A stretch of DNA of 7,747 nucleotides, taken from an uncultured archaeon. GTDB taxonomy: Archaea > Halobacteriota > Methanosarcinia > Methanosarcinales > Methanoperedenaceae. Each line of letters begins with the position of its first letter. Positions within the stretch are counted from its first letter, which is position 1. The stretch is from assembly GCA_902386085.1 (NCBI GenBank), contig CABMIA010000133.1, positions 1-7,747 of the forward strand, read 5' to 3'. The notes beneath the pieces are model-generated. The model was given only the letters and a program-made list of their open reading frames with translations. It ran no database searches and was not told where the DNA came from. Of this stretch, positions 1-5,484 are shown in pieces. The translations under genes and the position numbers were made by a program.

Positions 1-2
1 AT

Positions 3-371
3 GAGAAGGCTTTGAAACTTGACGAGGAACTTGGAATTAAAGAAGGGATGGCAGCAGAGTATGGAAACATGGGCAATGTCTACCAAACCAGAGGCGAGCC
101 TGAAAAAGCGCTGGAATATTACGAGAAAGCGCTGCTGATATTCAGGGATATGAGGAGTAGAATACAGGAATCCATAATTTTGATGAACATCGGCGATGTT
201 TTCGTGAATAAAGCCAAGAAAGAGCGTGCGTTAGATTATTACATGCAGGCGCAGGAGCTTGCAAAAGGTAGCTATATCTTCGAAGATATCAATAAACGAC
301 TTCAAAAATTAAGAAATGAAGTTATTGCAAAAGATACGCAGAAAAGCACAACCGTGAAAGCAATCTCGTAA
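3..371 (+). CDS. TPR-repeat protein, 3' end (partial)
   Basis: The reading frame is already open at base 3 and ends with TAA at 369-371, so this is the last ~122 residues of a longer protein. The TTG at base 12 is unlikely to be the real start, because the codons before it (E-K-A) complete a TPR helix. Two tetratricopeptide units with the long ~40-residue spacing are visible: one around GNMGNVYQTRGEPEKALEYY and one around MNIGDVFVNKAKKERALDYY, each with the typical small-residue and Y/A-L pattern. A charged, non-repeat tail rich in K, T and S follows. TPR proteins are protein-interaction scaffolds, and nothing visible here shows the partner or the N-terminal domain. No membrane segment is seen. 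It is separated from the next gene by only 18 bases, so co-transcription is possible. The fold is secure; the function is unknown. Confidence 0.85.
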   Translation, partial: EKALKLDEELGIKEGMAAEYGNMGNVYQTRGEPEKALEYYEKALLIFRDMRSRIQESIILMNIGDVFVNKAKKERALDYYMQAQELAKGSYIFEDINKRLQKLRNEVIAKDTQKSTTVKAIS

Positions 372-389
372 CATCAAAATGTTTTTATC

Positions 390-1661
390 ATGACCACAAT
401 AATCATCGGCGGCGGACTCGCGGGCCTTGCTGCAGCGTATAAACTTGCAGGCAGGGATGAAATAATAATCATAGAAAAAGAGCCTGAACTTGGCGGCATG
501 GTGTCCAGTTACGGTATCGATGACTACCATATCGAGAAATACTACCATCATTTTTTTGCAGGAGATAAAGAACTCATATCCCTTATCGAAGAACTCGGCC
601 TTGGCAGCAGGATCGAATGGCTGCGCGGCTCTACAGGATATTATTTTAACGGTAAAATATACCCGATGAACACTCCTTTTGAGATCCTGAAAGCCCTGCC
701 GTTCCTGGATGTGATCAGACTGACACGGCTTGTCCTGAAGGCCAGGACGATAAAAGATATGGCGCCTTTTGACGACATCACGGCAAAAGACTGGATAATC
801 GACACTGCAGGCGAATCTGTCTATAATAATTTCTTTCTTCCGCTGCTTCAAAGTAAATTCGGGGATAACAGCGAAAAGGTCTCCGCTGCCTGGCTCCTGG
901 GGCGCGTCCGCATCCGCTCGAACAGAGGCGCAAAGGGCGAGCGCCTGGGTTACATGCGAGGGGGATTTCATGCGCTCATAGAAGCAATGGCCGGGAATAT
1001 CAGGAAAAGGGGCGGCATTATAAGGCATGGGAATGTATCGAAGATCGAGATAAAGGCGGGTTCTGTCCGGGGCATTACTGTGGACGGGGAGTTTATCAGA
1101 TGTGACATGGTCATTTCAACGGTTGCGCCCCATATCCTGCAAAAAATGATAGATGCACAGCTTCAGGTTGATAGGGATGTCAGGTACCAGGGAACAGCAT
1201 GTGCGCTTTTTGGGTTATCTGGAAAGGTCATGGATGATGTTTACTGGCTGAACATCAAGGATAATGTTCCCTTCGGCGCTGTTATAGAACATACCAACTT
1301 TATATCTGCATCGGATTATGGAGAGAAACTGGTATATGTAACATCGTATTTCCAGGATCCCGGCAGCCTTCTCTGGAAATCGGAAGATGAGGAAGTCATT
1401 AAACAATACCTGGGCGGCCTTGAAAAGCTCTTTCCCGGATTCGGGAAAAAAGTGAAATGGTGGCGGCTGCGCCGAGACATGGATACTGCGCCCGTTTATG
1501 AAACAGGGTACGGGAGAAAGGTACTTCCGTATGTAACTGAAATCAAAGGGCTTTATCTTGCAGGAATGTTCTCGGAGGCGAATTATCCCGAAAGGAGCAT
1601 GAACGGCTCGATCATGGCAGGATTTAAGTGTTCGGATGCAATGATAAAGACGGAGGTATAG
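390..1661 (+). CDS. FAD-dependent amine oxidase / protoporphyrinogen oxidase-like oxidoreductase
   Basis: A 423-residue soluble flavoprotein. The N-terminus is a Rossmann dinucleotide fold: GGGLAGLAAAYKLAG at residues 7-21 gives the GxGxxG loop, E29 ends the second strand for ribose binding, and EPELGGMVSS follows at 31-40, as in the amine-oxidase/protoporphyrinogen-oxidase/UDP-galactopyranose-mutase superfamily. GYMRGGFHALIEAMA at 187-201 is the conserved internal helix of that superfamily. The C-terminal GLYLAGMFSEANYPERSMNG (387-406) and the following helix form the second FAD-binding segment. Start: ATG at 390; an upstream ATG at 379 runs into a stop at once. No Shine-Dalgarno is visible. 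The gene overlaps or abuts a polyprenyl-sugar-type glycosyltransferase, which suggests a substrate such as a polyprenoid or sugar nucleotide in lipid or surface-glycan metabolism rather than haem. The superfamily is sure, the substrate is not. CobT/HemY-like haem genes are absent nearby. Confidence 0.88.
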   Translation: MTTIIIGGGLAGLAAAYKLAGRDEIIIIEKEPELGGMVSSYGIDDYHIEKYYHHFFAGDKELISLIEELGLGSRIEWLRGSTGYYFNGKIYPMNTPFEILKALPFLDVIRLTRLVLKARTIKDMAPFDDITAKDWIIDTAGESVYNNFFLPLLQSKFGDNSEKVSAAWLLGRVRIRSNRGAKGERLGYMRGGFHALIEAMAGNIRKRGGIIRHGNVSKIEIKAGSVRGITVDGEFIRCDMVISTVAPHILQKMIDAQLQVDRDVRYQGTACALFGLSGKVMDDVYWLNIKDNVPFGAVIEHTNFISASDYGEKLVYVTSYFQDPGSLLWKSEDEEVIKQYLGGLEKLFPGFGKKVKWWRLRRDMDTAPVYETGYGRKVLPYVTEIKGLYLAGMFSEANYPERSMNGSIMAGFKCSDAMIKTEV

Positions 1662-2371
1662 AGATAGTCGAAGTTTCAATAGTCCTTCCAGCGTACAACG
1701 AATCCGCACGCATGGAGAGCACAGTGGAAAGAACAGCCGCCGCCCTTCGCGAGATAACGCCCTCATTTGAGATCATAATCGCCGAGGACGGGAGCAAGGA
1801 CGGCACAGATAGGATCAGCGAGGCCCTTGCCAAGAAACATGATTTCGTGGTGCATCTCCATTCGGATGAAAGGCAGGGCAGGGGGCGCGCCCTGAACCGT
1901 GCGTTCAAAGCAGCAAACGGGGAGATCCTCGGGTACATCGACGTGGATCTTGCTACGGATATGAGGCACCTGAGGGAGCTGATCCAGTACATCCGCGAAG
2001 GCTATGATTTTGCCACTGGCTCACGCATGCTTCCTGAGAGTGACGTCAAGAGGCCGTTCAAAAGGGGATTTGCAAGCAAGGGTTTTAACTTCCTTACGCG
2101 GTTGATGCTGGGTTCAAAGTTGTACGACCATCAATGCGGATTTAAATCATTCAGGCGGGAGCCGCTTTTTAAGCTTCTGGACGAGGTCAAGGATACACAC
2201 TGGTTCTGGGATACGGAATTATTCGTCAGGGCACAGCGCGCGGGTTTCAAGGTAAAGGAATTCCCGGTTGAATGGAAACACGGCGGCGCAACGAAGGTCA
2301 ATTTAGTAAAGGATGTCTTCGGGATGGGGTCCCAGATATTCAGGTTATGGTATGAATTCCTCTGGGATTGA
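1628..2371 (+). CDS. Family 2 glycosyltransferase, dolichyl-phosphate mannose/glucose synthase-like
   Basis: A short GT-A fold enzyme predicted to move a sugar from a nucleotide donor (GDP-Man or UDP-Glc type) to a polyprenyl phosphate at the inner membrane face. Counting from the GTG at 1628: SIVLPAYNES (17-26) is the first nucleotide-binding strand, EIIIAEDGSKDGT (48-60) the second, IDVD (104-107) the DXD-like metal motif, GSRM at 131-134, and DHQCGFKSFRR (167-177) the acceptor-loop signature seen in ALG5/AglD-type members. WFWDTELFVRAQRAGF (192-207) and the final V-W-K-H-G-G segment are typical of the DPM group. There is no C-terminal membrane domain, so this is the minimal catalytic form. 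Start is uncertain: GTG 1628 is the only conventional upstream codon and overlaps the oxidoreductase by 34 bases, while the SD at 1652-1657 points to ATA 1664. The ATG at residue 29 would delete the first strand. The exact donor cannot be told from sequence. Confidence 0.9.
   Translation: MFGCNDKDGGIEIVEVSIVLPAYNESARMESTVERTAAALREITPSFEIIIAEDGSKDGTDRISEALAKKHDFVVHLHSDERQGRGRALNRAFKAANGEILGYIDVDLATDMRHLRELIQYIREGYDFATGSRMLPESDVKRPFKRGFASKGFNFLTRLMLGSKLYDHQCGFKSFRREPLFKLLDEVKDTHWFWDTELFVRAQRAGFKVKEFPVEWKHGGATKVNLVKDVFGMGSQIFRLWYEFLWD
1652..1657 (+). promoter_or_regulatory. Shine-Dalgarno GGAGGT inside the end of the oxidoreductase gene
   Basis: GGAGGT is a full match to the archaeal anti-SD. 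Six bases downstream, exactly where an initiator is expected, stands ATA (1664-1666) followed by GTC GAA GTT, the codons of the first beta strand of the glycosyltransferase. The site also overlaps the upstream stop codon (TAG, 1659-1661), the usual arrangement for translational coupling. It bears on the choice of start for the next gene. Confidence 0.7.
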
Positions 2372-2391
2372 AAAAAATTCATATACGACCG

Positions 2392-2399
2392 TTTATATA
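2392..2399 (+). promoter_or_regulatory. TATA-like element TTTATATA, target unclear
   Basis: A near-consensus archaeal TATA box lies 21 bases after the glycosyltransferase stop. Transcription would start near 2418-2421, leaving a leader of about 110 bases before the ATPase gene at 2531. It may be a distal promoter for that gene or drive a small untranslated RNA. The 159-base gap 2372-2530 otherwise holds a weak CTCT/AGAG inverted repeat (2417-2429) and no convincing gene. Confidence 0.4.
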
Positions 2400-2499
2400 T
2401 AACGATTAACAAATCATCTCTCAATTAGAGGAAATATTGGGATTGTCCTTTATTATGGGTCGGGCTGACGTATTACTAAAGCACACTAGACATAGCTAC

Positions 2500-2508
2500 A
2501 AAAATTTA
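2500..2508 (+). promoter_or_regulatory. BRE/TATA promoter of the HerA-like ATPase gene
   Basis: The A/T-rich stretch ACAAAAATTTATG (2498-2510) carries an archaeal BRE plus TATA-like core. Its centre is about 27 bases upstream of the ATG at 2531, the usual TATA-to-start-site distance, so the transcript would begin at or next to the start codon. This agrees with the lack of any Shine-Dalgarno before 2531 and suggests a leaderless mRNA. Confidence 0.55.
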
Positions 2509-2530
2509 TGAGAACGCCACAAACGATTCT

Positions 2531-4105
2531 ATGACTGACAAAACACAGCTTCTTGCTGGAAAATCTGATACAAAAGACGTCTTTATAGATGCGCAGGAAT
2601 TGGTTACCGGAAGAACATGCGTAATAGGTCAAAGCGGGAGTGGTAAAAGCTATTTAATTGCAGTGCTTTGTGAACATCTGCTGCAAAATAATATCGCTTT
2701 TTGTGTAGTTGATACAGAAGGGGAATATTTCTCTTTGAAAGAAAAGTTTCAACTGCTCTGGGTTGGCGGGGAAGAAGCGGATGTTAGCATAGAAGTTGAT
2801 TTCAATGACCTCATAACAAAATCAATAACAAATAACGTCTCTTTGATTTTAGATGTATCGGATGTTCTGGATCAAAGAAAGGTCGTTTCCGATTTTGCAG
2901 GTAAATTATATGAAATCGAAAGCCAGGTAAAGCAGCCGTATTTATTGATTATTGAGGAGGCGGACAGGTTTGTTCCGCAAAGCAAGGACTCTTTGAAAGA
3001 AATAGAGGAGATTTCAAAAAGAGGCAGAAAAAGGGGGTTGGGTTTGCTTGTTGCGACGCAAAGACCTTCACTTGTAAATAAAAATGTCCTGTCACAGTGC
3101 GGAAACCAGTTAATCGGGAAATTGACAACAGAAAACGATTTAAGAGCAGTCGATTTGTTTTTTGCTGACAGGAAAGAACTGGAACTATTGCCTAAATTGA
3201 ACACCGGCGAATTTTTCGTGATGGGTAACGTGGTGAAAGAAAAAACCAGGATGCAGGCCGTCCGGAGAATAACACAGCACAAAGGCCTTACCCCGAAACT
3301 CATTCCAAAAGCAACAGGTAAAATTACCGGCCTAAAAACAAGCCTGGGTTTTGCAGAGATATCAGAGGAGAAGGAGAATGCAAAAGAGGCTTATGAGTTT
3401 GGCGAGAGAAAATTGAAAGGAGTTGTGGCAAAAATTTCAAAAGAGCAGATAGAATCTATCGTTGAGGGTATAAGAAAGAAAAAATACTGGCTATTCGGGG
3501 AAAAGGAGCATGTAAAATCTATCGAGCTTATTTATCATCCACTTGTCTGGGTTGAAGTAACTGCTCCGGAGGGATTTATCACGAAAAGTCTTAAATCGCA
3601 TTCACTTATAATAGATTATGTAAGCGGCGAATTCGTGGATATTAGGAATGGATTAAAATACTCAACAGGTATTTCTAAATTAATTGGTTTAAATGAAAAT
3701 GAAATCAGGATATTGCTGGAAATTTTCAGTAATGAAAAAACTACCATCGGCGATCTTGAAATTAAAACTAAACTATCCGAAACTACAATAAGAAATGTTA
3801 TACACAACCTGCAAAATAGAAAGATAATAACTTTTTCAAAAACAGGAAATTTAAAATTATACTCTTTTCTTATTAAATTTGAAATCCCTGATCTAAAAAA
3901 GTCTTTAAGCCGCCCTGAAATACATCAAATTTCCGGGAGAACAGATAAGCCGGGGCTTACAGAGGATGTATTACAAAAAATAATAAGAGGTTTAGAAGAT
4001 GAAGCAGACATAACAAAATTTGAAGTTTTTTATTATCCTGTATGGTTTGTAAACCTGGAAAGCAGAAGCCTGAAAATAGACGGGGTCGCTGGGAAAGAAA
4101 TTTGA
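2531..4105 (+). CDS. HerA/DUF87-type ATPase with winged-helix segment and duplicated C-terminal module
   Basis: A 524-residue P-loop ATPase of the HerA/FtsK superfamily, which forms hexamers that translocate DNA. Visible motifs: Walker A GQSGSGKS (33-40), the HerA-type acidic motif DTEGEYFSL (61-69), Walker B YLLIIEEADRF (137-147) with paired glutamates, a basic SKRGRKRGLGL segment (162-172, candidate arginine finger), sensor ATQRP (175-179) and the QCGNQLIGKLT segment (189-199). The N-terminal HAS barrel of true HerA is missing. Residues ~388-446 resemble a winged helix (ENEIRILLEIF ... TTIRNVIHNLQNRKII). The segments 307-370 and 477-524 look like two copies of one small beta-rich module. 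No nurA, mre11 or rad50 lies nearby, so this is not a standard end-resection operon. Composition is clearly more A+T-rich than its neighbours (17 G/C of 60 at 3661-3720, against 35 of 60 at 4741-4800 in arsM), suggesting transfer. A role in DNA processing, mobile-element maintenance or defence is inference. Confidence 0.85.
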   Translation: MTDKTQLLAGKSDTKDVFIDAQELVTGRTCVIGQSGSGKSYLIAVLCEHLLQNNIAFCVVDTEGEYFSLKEKFQLLWVGGEEADVSIEVDFNDLITKSITNNVSLILDVSDVLDQRKVVSDFAGKLYEIESQVKQPYLLIIEEADRFVPQSKDSLKEIEEISKRGRKRGLGLLVATQRPSLVNKNVLSQCGNQLIGKLTTENDLRAVDLFFADRKELELLPKLNTGEFFVMGNVVKEKTRMQAVRRITQHKGLTPKLIPKATGKITGLKTSLGFAEISEEKENAKEAYEFGERKLKGVVAKISKEQIESIVEGIRKKKYWLFGEKEHVKSIELIYHPLVWVEVTAPEGFITKSLKSHSLIIDYVSGEFVDIRNGLKYSTGISKLIGLNENEIRILLEIFSNEKTTIGDLEIKTKLSETTIRNVIHNLQNRKIITFSKTGNLKLYSFLIKFEIPDLKKSLSRPEIHQISGRTDKPGLTEDVLQKIIRGLEDEADITKFEVFYYPVWFVNLESRSLKIDGVAGKEI

Positions 4106-4126
4106 GACCATCATATACCTTAAAAC

Positions 4127-4177
4127 TCTGAATACTCAGCATAATCTGAATTATCAGAAAAATTTAAATATTCTGAA
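4127..4177 (+). promoter_or_regulatory. Cluster of TCTGAA/TTCAGA half-sites: predicted operator of the arsM operon
   Basis: TCTGAA occurs three times on the + strand (4127, 4145, 4172; spacings 18 and 27, both multiples of 9), and its reverse form TCAG(A) occurs at 4136-4139 and 4154-4158. They make the palindromes CTGAATACTCAG (4128-4139) and TCTGAATTATCAGA (4145-4158), and the inverted pair TCAGAA-N11-TTCTGA (4154-4176) whose spacer is the TATA box. A protein bound here would block TBP/TFB, so a repressor is the simplest reading. The regulator is not identified; the adjacent AbrB-domain protein or an ArsR elsewhere are candidates. Confidence 0.65.
4155..4170 (+). promoter_or_regulatory. BRE/TATA promoter of the AbrB-arsM operon
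   Basis: CAGAAAAATTTAAATA reads as a purine-rich BRE followed by the TATA box TTTAAATA (4163-4170). Transcription would start about 4190-4193, leaving a leader of roughly a dozen bases with just enough room for the Shine-Dalgarno at 4193-4199. It is the best-formed promoter in the window. Confidence 0.7.
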
Positions 4178-4192
4178 CACCATCTACAACTT

Positions 4193-4199
4193 AAGGTGA
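4193..4199 (+). promoter_or_regulatory. Shine-Dalgarno AAGGTGA before the AbrB-domain gene
   Basis: AAGGTGA pairs with the archaeal 16S 3' end and sits four bases before ATG 4204, fixing this start. The short leader implied by the TATA box still contains it. Confidence 0.65.
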
Positions 4200-4203
4200 T
4201 AAA

Positions 4204-4473
4204 ATGGCAAAAAGAGATGAAGACAAATCCTGCTGCGCGCCCGCAGGCATGGGATGCTGCAAGGTTGAATCAGTGATAACCGTGGATGAGAGGGGGCAGA
4301 TGGTGCTTCCCAAGGAGATACGGGATAAAGCAAAAATCCGTGCCGGGGATAAGCTTGCGGTCATAAACTGGGAAAAGGACGGCGATGTATGCTGCATTTC
4401 CCTGATCAAGGTCGAGAAACTCGCAGAAATCGTGAAGGAAATGCTCGGACCCGTCATGAAGGACATAATATAA
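4204..4473 (+). CDS. Small AbrB/SpoVT-domain protein with paired cysteines (metal(loid)-sensor candidate)
   Basis: An 89-residue protein. Residues 22-68 are a swapped-hairpin AbrB/MazE-type DNA-binding domain: ITVDERGQMVLPKEIRDKA (25-43) is the signature, followed by the I-x-A-G-D-K-L turn. Two cysteine pairs stand before it (C10-C11 and C18-C19, CC-x6-CC) and a third pair (C63-C64) lies in the last strand of the domain. Clustered thiols like these commonly bind soft metal(loid)s such as As(III), Hg(II) or Zn(II). It is the first gene after a promoter wrapped in inverted repeats and is 22 bases from arsM, so I infer an autoregulating sensor or a metalloid-handling partner. From memory, similar small proteins in methanogens carry the database label HgcAB-associated; no hgcA or hgcB is seen here. 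The domain is certain; the sensing role is inferred and DNA binding may have been lost. Confidence 0.85.
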   Translation: MAKRDEDKSCCAPAGMGCCKVESVITVDERGQMVLPKEIRDKAKIRAGDKLAVINWEKDGDVCCISLIKVEKLAEIVKEMLGPVMKDII

Positions 4474-4483
4474 AATAAGGATT

Positions 4484-4488
4484 GGAGG
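4484..4488 (+). promoter_or_regulatory. Shine-Dalgarno GGAGG of arsM
   Basis: GGAGG lies seven bases before ATG 4496, within the 22-base gap after the AbrB-domain gene. This confirms the arsM start and fits co-transcription of the two genes. Confidence 0.75.
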
Positions 4489-4495
4489 AACTAAT

Positions 4496-5326
4496 ATGAA
4501 ACAGGAAGAAGTAAAGAAAACAGTAAGGGAAGGCTATGCAAAAATAGCCAGGCAGGGAAGCTCATGCTGCGCTCCGGTTACCAATTGCTGCGGGAACGTG
4601 AGCAGGGCAGAGGATATCAGCAGGAAAATCGGGTACTGCGATGAAGAACTCCTTTCAGTCCCTGAAGGCGCAAACCTGGGTCTCGGGTGCGGGAATCCTG
4701 TGGCTCTCGCCTCTCTAAAAGAGGGAGAAACCGTGCTTGACCTTGGCTCTGGCGCAGGGTTTGATTGTTTCCTTGCAGCCGGGAGGGTCGGGAAAAAAGG
4801 GAAAGTCATAGGGGTAGACATGACGCCTGATATGTTGGATAAAGCACGGGCAAATGCAAGAGCGGGCAATTATACGAACGTGGAATTCAGGCTCGGGGAG
4901 ATCGAGAACCTGCCTGCCGCCGATAACTCTATCGATGCTATCATCTCGAATTGTGTTATCAACCTTGCACCTGATAAAAAGAGGGTTTTTGAGGAGGCGT
5001 TCAGGGTGCTGAAGCCTGGAGGCAGGCTGATGGTTTCGGATCTGGTCCTGATGAAAGAGCTTCCAGATGCCATAAAAAATTCTGTTGAGGCTTATATTGG
5101 CTGCCTTTCAGGTGCGGTAATGAAGGAGGAGTACCTGGAAGCGATATGGAATGCAGGATTCAATGATGTCAGGATAATCGATGAAACGCACTTTCCGGTA
5201 GAGTTGATGACGAACGATCCGACCGCAAAGGCTTTTATTTCGAATTTTAACATCCCGGTTGAAGCTGTAAAGGAAATTGCAGAATCCATTGTCAGCGTGA
5301 AAGTTCACGGGACAAAACCCGGTTGA
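4496..5326 (+). CDS. arsM: Arsenite S-adenosylmethionine methyltransferase
   Basis: A 276-residue cytosolic enzyme expected to methylate As(III) with SAM to mono-, di- and trimethyl species, a detoxification and volatilisation route. SAM motif I is VLDLGSGAGFDC (80-91), motif II VIGVDMTPDML (104-114), and the post-I region is RVLKPGGRLMVSDL (170-183). The three cysteines typical of ArsM As(III) binding are present: C65 in GLGCGNP, C153 in SNCVINL and C203 in IGCLSGA. C48 (KIGYCDEELL) and an N-terminal CC-x5-CC tag (C24, C25, C31, C32) add further thiols; the early cysteine of the four-Cys ArsM set could be among them. The sequence ends in VKVHGTKPG, a usual family end, so it is full length. 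It follows the AbrB-domain gene in one operon and shares its SCCAP-type cysteine tag. Next to it lies the wreck of another methyltransferase gene. The family call is firm; no activity is shown. Confidence 0.93.
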   Translation: MKQEEVKKTVREGYAKIARQGSSCCAPVTNCCGNVSRAEDISRKIGYCDEELLSVPEGANLGLGCGNPVALASLKEGETVLDLGSGAGFDCFLAAGRVGKKGKVIGVDMTPDMLDKARANARAGNYTNVEFRLGEIENLPAADNSIDAIISNCVINLAPDKKRVFEEAFRVLKPGGRLMVSDLVLMKELPDAIKNSVEAYIGCLSGAVMKEEYLEAIWNAGFNDVRIIDETHFPVELMTNDPTAKAFISNFNIPVEAVKEIAESIVSVKVHGTKPG

Positions 5327-5327
5327 G

Positions 5328-5484
5328 AGCGTAAATACAGGAATATCAGAAGTCTGTAGCAAGATAGCATGAGAATTGTTTCAAAAAAAATCGGGTATGT
5401 CGAAGGTGCACTACTGCGCATGATTGTTCTCGCCTGGCTAGGGCAAAACGCGTTCTTGAGCTCGGCACCTTTACAGGCTACAGT
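5328..5484 (+). pseudogene. Remnant of an O-methyltransferase gene (SAM-dependent, PF01596-like), multiply disabled
   Basis: Three frames read in turn give a continuous stretch of an O-methyltransferase N-terminal part. Frame from 5334: N-T-G-I-S-E-V-C-S-K-I-A, then TGA (5370-5372), then ELFQKKSGMSK (5373-5405). The next frame: VEGALLRMIV (5399-5428). The third frame: RLARAKRVLELGTFTGYS (5431-5484), where VLELGTFTGYS is SAM motif I of caffeoyl-CoA-OMT-like enzymes, normally followed by A-L-x-M-A. The spacing from VEG to AKR equals what I recall for intact relatives. So one nonsense codon, two frameshifts and loss of everything after motif I are seen. The phosphoribosyltransferase frame begins right at the break. 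The gene probably once followed arsM in the operon. Comparison with relatives is from memory, and the exact 5' limit is unclear. Confidence 0.75.

Noticed and set aside
309..1028. Long open frame (239 codons) on the minus strand under the FAD oxidoreductase gene
   Set aside because: It lies antisense to a gene with clear FAD motifs, shows no recognisable domain and has cysteine/histidine-rich shadow composition. The same holds for the minus-strand frames at 1215-1766, 1624-1992, 2872-3303, 4534-4869 and 5305-5721.
2456..2512. Tiny frame of 18 codons (M-G-R-A-D-V-L-L...) upstream of the ATPase
   Set aside because: No Shine-Dalgarno, no family, and it overlaps the promoter at 2500; too short to support.
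4019..4033. T-rich tract as a possible archaeal terminator
   Set aside because: It lies inside the coding region of the ATPase and encodes the conserved F-E-V-F-Y-Y strand.
4096..4199. Open +1 frame continuing past the ATPase stop (K-F-E-T-I-I-Y-L...), hinting at a frameshifted C-terminus
   Set aside because: It would run through the operator/promoter of the next operon, is low-complexity N/L/I-rich, and the second module already ends at I-D-G-V-A-G-K-E-I, a natural end point.
5331..5337. TAAATAC as a TATA box for the phosphoribosyltransferase gene
   Set aside because: Weak match lying within the methyltransferase remnant, which was coding sequence; distance to ATG 5369 fits but sequence support is too thin.
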